The notes under the pieces: generated by a model
Seen by the model: only the letters and a program-made list of their open reading frames with translations
Database searches by the model: none
Told to the model about the DNA's origin: nothing
Made by a program: the position numbers and the translations under genes
In this document: in pieces, positions 6,238 through 12,745 of the stretch
Numbering within the stretch: the stretch's first letter is position 1
How the letters are laid out: every line of letters starts with the position of its first letter
Assembly (NCBI GenBank): GCA_002408345.1
Contig: DHRX01000097.1
Coordinates: 1-12,745, forward strand
Source of the DNA: Firmicutes bacterium UBA5301
GTDB taxonomy: Bacteria > Bacillota > UBA5301
DNA length: 12,745 nucleotides
Reading direction: 5' to 3'

Positions 6238-6266
6238 AGTATACCACAAACTATCTTACGTGACAA
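6238..6266 (-). promoter_or_regulatory. Strong sigma-A promoter of rpmE
   Basis: -35 TTGTCA (6261-6266) and -10 TATACT (6238-6243), each 5 of 6 to consensus, 17 bases apart, with a TG extended -10 element one base upstream of the -10. Predicted start near 6230, about 16 bases before the ATG. Confidence 0.85.
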
Positions 6267-6271
6267 CACCG

Positions 6272-7303
6272 TTATGGTAAATAACTAAGAGGATCTTTAG
6301 TTGCACCTTTAACTCTAATCTCAAAGTGTAAGTGAGGTCCAGTGGAACGACCTGTATTCCCAGAAAGAGCGATAGTTGTTCCTTGGGTAACCCTCTGGCC
6401 TGTCTTCACTAACAACTTGGAGTTATGAGCATACCGAGTCTCATAATTCTTACCATGGTCAATAATAATCAAATACCCGTAGCTAGCTGAATAACCAGCA
6501 AACGTAACTCTACCATCCGCTGCGGCTTTGACCCTAGTACCAGTAATAACAGCAATGTCGATACCGTGGTGTACCCGCCCCCAGCGTGGTCCATACCGAG
6601 AGCTAATCCTACCTTTAACCGGCCAAATAAACTCTGGTCCAGCCTGAGAGCGATAGTAATTTAGGTCCTTGACCGGTGTACCACCGGGAACAAAAAGCTC
6701 CTGACCTGGCATCAACCGGCTCGGTTGTTCAATTCCGTTGGCCGCAATAATATCATCGATTGAGACCTTATATTTCCGAGAAATTTCCCATAAATTTTCT
6801 CCGGAACGGGTCGTATGGAGCACGCCTCTATCACTAAGTATCCGTAGTTCCTGGCCAACATTTAGACGATTAATATCATCTAATTCATTAGCGCCAAGAA
6901 TAGTATTAACATCAACATTATACTTATCGGCAATAGTATATAGGTTTTCCCCAGGAGCTACCCGGTGGATACTTGCTGTTGGCACAATTTTTTTAGGCGG
7001 TGGGGGTTCCGGATCTTCCATAGGAGAAGCGGGTTCCACTAGCGTGGTGGTAGTACCATCGCTATGAACCTCACCAAGTTGAGCTGCTGCATCAATTAAC
7101 TTAGTCGTAGCTACACGGTTGGACGTTTGAACCAAGGCTACCGGTGGTAATTCACCACGCATGGCCATGGCGATCGGATAATCATCAGCCATAACCTGAT
7201 CGGTAGGACCAGTACCAGAGTAGCCTAGTAGCCCAACTGCAGCACCTAAACTAATTACTAGAACAACTAGTGGATGACCTAAGTAGCGCGAAAAAAAGCC
7301 CAT
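6272..7303 (-). CDS. Membrane-anchored LysM-LysM-M23 peptidoglycan endopeptidase
   Basis: Cuts peptide cross-links in peptidoglycan, outside the membrane. In the 343-residue product, residues about 10-28 are a hydrophobic signal or anchor segment with no clear cleavage site, followed by a low-complexity linker with a PEPPPPKK run (about 98-105). LysM 1 covers about 113-156 (HRVAPGENLYTIADKY) and LysM 2 about 162-206 (HTTRSGENLWEISRKY); both should bind glycan chains. The M23 domain covers about 225-343, with zinc ligands of HHGID (H245, D249) and HLHF (H326) and the supporting H324, all intact, so it should be active. The start is ATG 7301-7303, five bases after GGAGG; an in-frame TTG at 7315 overlaps that site and is rejected. 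It lies between rho and rpmE. Possible roles are cell separation or spore-envelope remodelling; which one cannot be told. Confidence 0.93.
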   Translation of the reverse strand: MGFFSRYLGHPLVVLVISLGAAVGLLGYSGTGPTDQVMADDYPIAMAMRGELPPVALVQTSNRVATTKLIDAAAQLGEVHSDGTTTTLVEPASPMEDPEPPPPKKIVPTASIHRVAPGENLYTIADKYNVDVNTILGANELDDINRLNVGQELRILSDRGVLHTTRSGENLWEISRKYKVSIDDIIAANGIEQPSRLMPGQELFVPGGTPVKDLNYYRSQAGPEFIWPVKGRISSRYGPRWGRVHHGIDIAVITGTRVKAAADGRVTFAGYSASYGYLIIIDHGKNYETRYAHNSKLLVKTGQRVTQGTTIALSGNTGRSTGPHLHFEIRVKGATKDPLSYLP

Positions 7304-7431
7304 GACCGCCTCCAAGCTATCCTGAGGAATGTAAGAGCAAAGAGCTAGTTATTAATTACGTTACTGTTTAATGTTAGATTAATCTTCCAGGTTAGCTTGA
7401 TTAATTCCTGCATTCTAAAATATTTTAACCA
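7304..7431. other. AT-rich gap between rho and the M23 peptidase gene
   Basis: 128 bases. Just after the rho stop is a perfect AT palindrome TAAAATATTTTA (7416-7427). Further on are several overlapping ATTAAT-type words, but I find no -35/-10 pair with correct spacing and no GC stem with U-tract. The peptidase gene may be read through from rho or may use a weak promoter here. Confidence 0.4.
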
Positions 7432-8856
7432 TTATCCCCAAATTATTTCTGGTGATTGTGCCCTAACATTATCTGCAAAGGTTGATTTATTTATGAGATT
7501 AATCAAGTCCCGATTGGAGCGAGAGTGTTTAATCCGATCCAACACCAGCTCCGTAGTTTCTGCCACACCCATAGAAGCCAGAGCTTTCCGCAGCACCACC
7601 ACCATCTCCAATTCGTCTGGGTCCAACAGCAACTCTTCTTTCCGGGTACCACTTCGATAAATATCAATAGCTGGGAACACCCGGCGTTCCGAGAGTTTCC
7701 GGTCTAGATGAATCTCCATGTTACCCGTACCTTTAAACTCTTCGTAAATAACATCGTCCATCCTGCTCCCGGTTTCTACCAAAGCCGTAGCAATAATAGT
7801 TAAACTGCCGCCACCCTCAAAGTTACGGGCTGCACCAAAAAATCGCTTAGGCCGATGTAAAGCGGCTGGATCCACGCCACCAGAAAGGGTCCGACCGCTT
7901 GGTGGAACCACTAAGTTATGAGCCCGCGCTAACCTAGTAATACTATCCAGGAGGATTACTACATCTTGCCCCATCTCGACTAGACGTTTGGCTCTTTCTA
8001 AAACAAAGTCCGCAACTTTAACATGGTTTTCAGGTAAGTTGTCAAAAGTTGAACTAACTACTTCCCCCTTGACCGAACGTTCCATATCAGTTACTTCTTC
8101 TGGCCGTTCATCAATGAGTAGAACGAACAGTAAAATTTCTGGATGATTAGTAGTAATACTATTAGCAATCTTTTTGAGCAAAGTAGTCTTACCTGCTTTA
8201 GGCGGTGAAACAATCAAACCACGCTGCCCCTTACCGATAGGTGCAATAAAATCGATTAGTCTAGTAGCAATATCTCGTTGTCCTAATTCTAAACGAATCC
8301 GTTCGTTGGGATAAATCGGGGTTAAATCATCAAAATGTTTACGTTTACTAATTGAGTCTGAATCTACCCCGTTAACCGTTTGCACCCTGAGGAGGGCTGC
8401 ATAGCGCTCGCTATCTTTAGCGGTACGAATTATTCCGGCTATTTCATCGCCATCACGTAGTGAAAAACGACGGATTTGGGAAGGCGAGACGTAAATATCA
8501 TTGGAACCAGGAAGGTATCCAGAAGTACGTAAAAAGCCATAACCGTCTGGAAGAACTTCTAGAATACCGGTGCCTGTAGGTTGATCATGATGACCCCGAT
8601 GTTTAGGTCGATCCGATTCTTGAGAAGATGGTGGGGGAATACCCTGGTTATTCTCCTCTGGAGGTACTTCGATTTCCTGCCGCTCCTCCCTAGCTTGCAA
8701 TTCAGCCTGTTTCGCCTTAGCAATTTCCAAAAGTTTAGTCATAACTTCGTCTACAAGCTGGGACTTTCGTAGGTGCTGATAGTTTTTGAGCCCAATTCTC
8801 TGAGCGATGTGGCGTAATTCAGCCACAGTTCGTTTCTCCAAGTCCAATCTATTCAA
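7432..8856 (-). CDS. rho: Transcription termination factor Rho
   Basis: Hexameric RNA-dependent ATPase that ends transcription of untranslated RNA. 474 residues, against about 420-430 in E. coli and Bacillus. Domains: Rho N-terminal helical domain (about 1-45); a charged, Pro/Gln/His-rich linker (about 50-95) that explains the extra length; cold-shock-like RNA-binding domain (about 96-165, with GYGFLR); ATPase core with Walker A PPKAGKT (218-224), Walker B DVVILLD (298-304), Q-loop SGRTLSGG (320-327) and R-loop GTGNMEIHL (376-384). The start is TTG (8854-8856) with GAGGTG 8 bases upstream (8865-8870). It follows fba by 37 bases and is probably in the same transcript. Confidence 0.98.
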   Translation of the reverse strand: MNRLDLEKRTVAELRHIAQRIGLKNYQHLRKSQLVDEVMTKLLEIAKAKQAELQAREERQEIEVPPEENNQGIPPPSSQESDRPKHRGHHDQPTGTGILEVLPDGYGFLRTSGYLPGSNDIYVSPSQIRRFSLRDGDEIAGIIRTAKDSERYAALLRVQTVNGVDSDSISKRKHFDDLTPIYPNERIRLELGQRDIATRLIDFIAPIGKGQRGLIVSPPKAGKTTLLKKIANSITTNHPEILLFVLLIDERPEEVTDMERSVKGEVVSSTFDNLPENHVKVADFVLERAKRLVEMGQDVVILLDSITRLARAHNLVVPPSGRTLSGGVDPAALHRPKRFFGAARNFEGGGSLTIIATALVETGSRMDDVIYEEFKGTGNMEIHLDRKLSERRVFPAIDIYRSGTRKEELLLDPDELEMVVVLRKALASMGVAETTELVLDRIKHSRSNRDLINLINKSTFADNVRAQSPEIIWG

Positions 8857-8893
8857 TTATTTTTCACCTCATTTATGGATTAAAAAGGGGAAA

Positions 8894-9751
8894 TCACTTG
8901 AGAACAGCTTTACCTACCGAGCCGAAAAGGTTAATTTTAGCCGCTACAACTTCTTGCATCCCTTGAATTGCCGGGCTCAGGATTTTCCGAGGATCATAGT
9001 CTTGAGAGTTATCTACAAAGTCTTTTACCGCCTGCCGAAAAGCAACACGCAGATCGGTATCGATATTGACTTTAGTTACCCCCTGAGCCACCGCTTTTTT
9101 AATGCTCTCATCTTTAATGCCTGACGCTCCATGCAATACTAAAGGAGTAGAGATAGTAGCCGCAATTTCCGCTAAACGCTGAAAATCTAGTTTCGGTTCA
9201 CCATGGTATTGTCCATGAGCTGTCCCGATTGCTACTGCCAAAGCATCAACCTCAACAGCCTCGATAAATTGGCATGCTTCTTCTGGATCGGTATACATTA
9301 CCTCGTGGGACGCTACTGAAATCTCGTCCTCTACGCCTCCCAACCGACCTAGTTCCGCTTCCACCGACACCCCCAAAGGGTGAGCTGCCTCAACTACTTT
9401 CCGGGTAAAGGCTATATTTTCCGCTAGCGGTAAGTGTGATCCATCAATCATAACCGAAGAGTAGCCGGCTTGAATACAAGCCATAACCACCGCTAAATCC
9501 GTTCCATGGTCTAAGTGTAGAGCCAAGGGAACCCCGCTAGTTTTAGCGGCTGCTTTAGCCATCGCCACAATATATTCAAGTCCAGCATATTTTATGGCAC
9601 TTTGACTAGTTTGGATAATTACAGGAGCAGAAAGTTTGTTGGCTGCCCGAACAATTGCCAACAAAGTTTCTAGATTACTGAAGTTAAAGGCGCCAACCGC
9701 ATACTTTTTCGCTTGCGCATCCAGTACTAGGTCCTTTAGTGGTACGAACAT
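8894..9751 (-). CDS. fba: Class II fructose-1,6-bisphosphate aldolase
   Basis: Zinc-dependent cleavage of fructose-1,6-bisphosphate to dihydroxyacetone phosphate and glyceraldehyde-3-phosphate, and the reverse in gluconeogenesis. The 285 residues are the same length as I recall for Bacillus FbaA. Seen: HLDHG (79-83) with catalytic D81 and metal ligand H82, DGSHLPLAENI (103-113), VEAELGRLGG (130-139), GTAHGQYHG (176-184) with ligand H179, LHGASGI (206-212) with ligand H207, and the phosphate-binding KVNIDTDLR (227-235). Start ATG with AAAAGGA 9 bases upstream. Tagatose-bisphosphate aldolases share this fold, but the pyrG-fba-rho context favours the glycolytic enzyme. Confidence 0.95.
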   Translation of the reverse strand: MFVPLKDLVLDAQAKKYAVGAFNFSNLETLLAIVRAANKLSAPVIIQTSQSAIKYAGLEYIVAMAKAAAKTSGVPLALHLDHGTDLAVVMACIQAGYSSVMIDGSHLPLAENIAFTRKVVEAAHPLGVSVEAELGRLGGVEDEISVASHEVMYTDPEEACQFIEAVEVDALAVAIGTAHGQYHGEPKLDFQRLAEIAATISTPLVLHGASGIKDESIKKAVAQGVTKVNIDTDLRVAFRQAVKDFVDNSQDYDPRKILSPAIQGMQEVVAAKINLFGSVGKAVLK

Positions 9752-9769
9752 CTAGTTCAGTCCTTTTGA

Positions 9770-10426
9770 TTATGAATTCCGTTTTTTAAACTTGCCACCA
9801 TCCGCACCGGGTAATGAGTCTTTCATTAGTTCAATCTGACTAATTGAATTAAAGAGATGGGCATCTTCCAATGTTCTACCGTAAACAGTTAACGAACCGT
9901 CACACTCTGGACAATGCAATTCAACCCGCTCTGGGTAAATATCAATATCTATATTAGCATTACCACATTGACAATAGAGACGACCTTGATCGGCCAAATC
10001 CTGCAATGAATGGAGAACTGCAGTCATGACTTCACCATTTTCGAAGAACTCATTATATTCCGAGGATTGGAGCAATACCTGTAATGGTGTCTGCTCTTTC
10101 CGAATTGCTTCCCTAACTATGGCTCTATTACCGATTAGTCCTAATTCAACACCGGTATCAGGACAGAAAAGTTCAGTTTGGTCTTGACACCATAATTCCT
10201 TAGCTGAACAAATAGTTATGTGGGTCATTTCGCAGACCACACAAAATGTTTGGAGGGTGTATTTCTTATGGTCCCTAGTACCGATGACTAAGAGTGTAAA
10301 CCCACAGTTACAATGCACTTTCAGTGTGCGACTGCCCGAAAGTTCAAAAAGAGAGAACACTTGGTGGTTTAGTTTACCACAGGCCGGGCACCGCATAGCT
10401 AAGGATCGTTCTGTTTCAATTACCAT
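9770..10426 (-). CDS. Cysteine-rich multi-zinc-ribbon protein, function unknown
   Basis: 218 residues with thirteen cysteines, mostly as paired knuckles: C13-x2-C16 (CPAC) with C39-x-C41 (CNC), C62-x2-C65, then C73, C80 and C88, and a C-terminal ribbon C152-x-C154 (CQCG) with C172-x2-C175 (CPEC). The first part looks like a CpXC-type domain, with CPAC followed by strands and a second knuckle. Residues about 100-150 between the ribbons are helical and cysteine-free. Predicted cytoplasmic zinc protein: no signal peptide. Start ATG 10424-10426 with AGGGAG eleven bases upstream, a rather long gap; the internal ATG at residue 11 is the alternative. It lies 18 bases from each neighbour, so it is in one transcript with the secreted protein and fba. 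I do not recognise a named family. Confidence 0.7.
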   Translation of the reverse strand: MVIETERSLAMRCPACGKLNHQVFSLFELSGSRTLKVHCNCGFTLLVIGTRDHKKYTLQTFCVVCEMTHITICSAKELWCQDQTELFCPDTGVELGLIGNRAIVREAIRKEQTPLQVLLQSSEYNEFFENGEVMTAVLHSLQDLADQGRLYCQCGNANIDIDIYPERVELHCPECDGSLTVYGRTLEDAHLFNSISQIELMKDSLPGADGGKFKKRNS

Positions 10427-10444
10427 TGCACTAAAAACTCCCTG

Positions 10445-11035
10445 TTAATTCACTACACTTCGCTGTAAATTATTCGCTAGGTAGAGCGTTTCTCCTTTAA
10501 ATGGACTGAGGCAATGGTATTTTTTAACTTTGCCTTCACTGTTTAACCTCACTAAATAAACAGCTCCGACCCGCATTTCTTCAACATTCTGCTCGCTCTC
10601 CACCTCAACCCAATCTCCTAAATCCCGGGAATTATTTATCGGCCGGAGCTTAACCATCCCTGACTGCAGCTGGATAACTTCCACTTCTAATTGGCAGTAA
10701 ATAGCTTCAATCTTAACCGCTAGCCCTTGCTCCAAACAGAGCCGTGCCTCCACATACTCTCCTGGAGCAATGGGCTGTAAGGCTGCCGCCTGAACCGGTA
10801 AGCCATTTAAGGTAATCACACAGTGTGACCCTAAGCTCACCTGATGTTCTTTACCTCCAACTTGGAGAATTATCCCCTGATTAGATACCCCAATTACCTC
10901 GCCAACTAGATCGGCGATGCTATTGCTGTGTAAGGGTAAAGTCTGCCACTCCCAAGCTTGAACAGGATGCCCATAAACTAACAGCGCTAGCCCAACAATC
11001 AATAAGACCAACTTGCCTTGATAATTTTGATTCAT
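10445..11035 (-). CDS. Secreted beta-rich protein, function unknown
   Basis: About 196 residues with a clear Sec signal peptide: MNQNYQGK, a hydrophobic core LVLLIVGLALLVYG and a likely cut after VQA before WEWQ. The mature part is mostly beta-strand with short modules of the form G-x-V-x-x-V-(loop)-I-x-L-x-V-(loop)-V-x-L (for example from GEVIGVSNQGIILQV), recalling DUF5666-like or OB-like small barrels; this resemblance is weak. Two cysteines lie in the middle region and one near the C terminus. In-frame GTG (11047) and ATG (11041) lie upstream. The ATG at 11033-11035 is chosen because GTGGGG is six bases away and the signal peptide then has normal length. It follows pyrG by 74 bases and is followed closely by the zinc-ribbon gene. 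No terminator after pyrG was found, so it may be part of a pyrG transcript. Confidence 0.7.
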   Translation of the reverse strand: MNQNYQGKLVLLIVGLALLVYGHPVQAWEWQTLPLHSNSIADLVGEVIGVSNQGIILQVGGKEHQVSLGSHCVITLNGLPVQAAALQPIAPGEYVEARLCLEQGLAVKIEAIYCQLEVEVIQLQSGMVKLRPINNSRDLGDWVEVESEQNVEEMRVGAVYLVRLNSEGKVKKYHCLSPFKGETLYLANNLQRSVVN

Positions 11036-11109
11036 CCCCATCCCCACTTTCGACTGTTCTCATTTCCAGTCTCGACAGGTTTTAATAGGGATATACCTCT
11101 AAATCAAAA

Positions 11110-12705
11110 TTACTTCTGTTGAAGCGCCGCTTTGATAAAATCCCGAAAAAGTGGATGCGGGCGATTAGGCCTAGATTTAAACTCCGGATGAAATTGACAA
11201 CCTAAAAACCACGGGTGATCAGCTAACTCGATTATTTCAACCAGGTTTTGATCCGGCGAAACTCCGCTCAGAATCAGACCCGCCTCAGTCAAATCATTGC
11301 GGTAAGTATTATTTACCTCATATCGATGCCGATGGCGCTCATAAATAATCTCCTCATTATAGGCTTTAAAAGCCAACCCCTCTGGGGCTAAAACCGCTGG
11401 ATAAAGTCCGAGACGCATGGTCTCCTTCTGATTATCTTCCGGCAACAAATCGATTACCGGGAAGGGGGTTTCTGGTTTAAATTCAGTACTTTGGGCATCT
11501 GCCATTCCAGCTACATTCCGAGCAAATTCAATAACGGCACACTGCATACCTAGGCAGATACCGAAAAACGGGACCTTCTCTTCTCTAGCCCACCGAATCG
11601 AATTAATTTTACCCTCAATCCCCCGAAAACCAAACCCTCCAGGAATTATAACCCCTTGTACCCCTGCTAACTTTTGGGCCACTTCCTGTTGGGAAGCCTG
11701 ATCTAAATCATCAGCGTGGATCCAGCGAATTTTCACATTAACTCCATTAGCAATACCTCCATGGCGTAGCGCTTCTACTACACTCAGGTAGGCATCATGT
11801 AATTCGATATATTTGCCAACTAAAGCAATCTCTACTTCGCCTTCAGCCGCTTCTAACTGTTTAACCATCTGACCCCAATCAGTCAGGTCCGGACTCCGCA
11901 GTGGTAGCCCTAACCTCTGCAAAATTAGTTCGTCTACACCTTCGGTTGCAAATAATAACGGTACCGCATAAATATGATTAGCATCGGGGTTGGAAATTAC
12001 CGCCTCTGGAGAAGTGTCACAAAAAAGAGCAATCTTCTCACGCATATCCTTGCTCAATGGTTGATCTGAGCGACAGACAATTAAATCCGGTTGAATACCA
12101 ATCGATCTTAACTCTTTAACACTGTGTTGGGTCGGTTTGGTCTTTAATTCTCCCGCGGTTTTTACATAGGGAACTAAGGTAACATGGATATACATTGCCG
12201 AATCCCGTCCAACATCGGTCCGGAACTGTCTAATCGCTTCCAAAAAAGGAAGACTCTCAATATCTCCAACGGTACCCCCAACTTCAACTATAATAACATC
12301 GGCATCGGTCTGCTCTGCAACCTGATGGATTCTCGCCTTAATTTCGTTGGTAACATGGGGGATCACCTGTACCGTTCCGCCTTGATATTCCCCTCGCCGT
12401 TCCTTGTTAATAATCGACCAGTATATTTTACCGGTTGTAACATTGTTTAGTTTGCTCAAATTAATATCTATAAACCGCTCATAGTGGCCTAGGTCCAAGT
12501 CTGCCTCGGCACCATCGTCGGTAACGAAAACCTCACCATGTTGGTAAGGGCTCATGGTGCCTGGGTCCACATTAATATAAGGGTCGAATTTTAGGACCGA
12601 AACTGAGTAGCCTCGGCTTTTTAACAATCTCCCAATAGATGCAGCGGTTATCCCCTTGCCTAAAGACGAAACCACCCCACCGGTAACAAAGATATACTTG
12701 GCCAT
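11110..12705 (-). CDS. pyrG: CTP synthase
   Basis: Makes CTP from UTP, ATP and glutamine, the last step of pyrimidine nucleotide synthesis. 531 residues, full length for the family. The N-terminal synthetase domain (1 to about 270) has the P-loop SSLGKG (13-18), FDPYINVDPGTMSPYQHGE, DLDLGHYERF with D71, and E141 in VEVGGTVGDIE. The C-terminal class I glutamine amidotransferase domain (about 290-531) has the oxyanion loop GGFGFRG, nucleophile C384 in GICLGMQ, and H506 and E508 in FHPEF. All catalytic residues are present. Start ATG 12703-12705 with AGAGGAG seven bases upstream. Only 40 upstream bases are in the window, so the G-rich reiterative-transcription leader known in Bacillus pyrG cannot be checked; nothing like it is seen in those bases. 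Confidence 0.99.
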   Translation of the reverse strand: MAKYIFVTGGVVSSLGKGITAASIGRLLKSRGYSVSVLKFDPYINVDPGTMSPYQHGEVFVTDDGAEADLDLGHYERFIDINLSKLNNVTTGKIYWSIINKERRGEYQGGTVQVIPHVTNEIKARIHQVAEQTDADVIIVEVGGTVGDIESLPFLEAIRQFRTDVGRDSAMYIHVTLVPYVKTAGELKTKPTQHSVKELRSIGIQPDLIVCRSDQPLSKDMREKIALFCDTSPEAVISNPDANHIYAVPLLFATEGVDELILQRLGLPLRSPDLTDWGQMVKQLEAAEGEVEIALVGKYIELHDAYLSVVEALRHGGIANGVNVKIRWIHADDLDQASQQEVAQKLAGVQGVIIPGGFGFRGIEGKINSIRWAREEKVPFFGICLGMQCAVIEFARNVAGMADAQSTEFKPETPFPVIDLLPEDNQKETMRLGLYPAVLAPEGLAFKAYNEEIIYERHRHRYEVNNTYRNDLTEAGLILSGVSPDQNLVEIIELADHPWFLGCQFHPEFKSRPNRPHPLFRDFIKAALQQK

Positions 12706-12745
12706 AAATGAACTCCTCTCGTTCTAGCTCTTACTGATAATTCAA

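Noticed and set aside
7304..7431. Promoter for the M23 peptidase gene
   Set aside because: Several AT-rich -10-like words, but none has a matching -35 at 16-18 bases.
8807..9124. 105-codon plus-strand frame across the fba-rho junction
   Set aside because: Antisense to two certain genes, no ribosome binding site, no recognisable domain.
11048..11109. Terminator after pyrG
   Set aside because: Only a 5-base stem (GACTG/CAGTC) is present and it is followed by AAAGTGGGG rather than a U-tract.
12706..12745. pyrG attenuator leader
   Set aside because: Only 40 bases are available and they contain no G-run at a start site and no hairpin.

Overview
The window is a compact stretch of chromosome from a Gram-positive-type bacterium. 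Thirteen protein genes are all read on the minus strand, with gaps mostly of 18-60 bases. Gene content and order point to the Bacillota (Firmicutes), most likely an anaerobic clostridia-like lineage. pyrG - x - fba - rho - rpmE is a thinned-out version of the pyrG-ywjG-fbaA-...-rho-rpmE order of Bacillus, and dusB - greA - lysS is another order common in Firmicutes. Ribosome binding sites are strong (AAGGAGG type), TTG and GTG starts are frequent, and the clear promoters are sigma-A type with 17-base spacers. I cannot name a genus. I see no mobile element, CRISPR array, tRNA, rRNA or phage gene.

Layout in the direction of transcription (right to left): (1) 12705-11110 pyrG (CTP synthase), then a secreted beta-rich protein of unknown function and a cysteine-rich zinc-ribbon-like protein of unknown function, then fba (class II aldolase) and rho. 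The last four follow each other closely and look co-transcribed. (2) 7303-6272, a membrane-anchored LysM-LysM-M23 cell-wall peptidase. (3) 6214-6008 rpmE (ribosomal protein L31, zinc form) with its own strong promoter and a probable terminator. (4) 5903-4977 dusB (tRNA dihydrouridine synthase), whose last codons form an intrinsic terminator and whose start codon is odd. (5) 4882-2271, a three-gene operon with its own promoter and a palindrome at the transcription start: a small helix-turn-helix regulator, a protein of the family usually labelled 'quinate 5-dehydrogenase', and a Rossmann dehydrogenase that resembles cyanobacterial acyl-ACP reductase more than shikimate dehydrogenase. (6) 2082-52 greA-lysS, driven by a perfect consensus promoter whose -35 box contains the stop codon of the preceding gene, followed by a leader of about 157 bases with overlapping inverted repeats. 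A GC-rich hairpin at the left edge probably ends this transcript.

Most of the window is housekeeping: nucleotide synthesis, glycolysis, transcription elongation and termination, tRNA charging and modification, ribosome and cell wall. The part most likely to hold undescribed biology is the three-gene operon placed between dusB and greA, with its operator-like palindrome. Next come the structured greA leader and the two unknown genes between pyrG and fba. No gene-free stretch exceeds 300 bases. The longest is the 188-base greA upstream region, then the 128 bases between rho and the peptidase gene.
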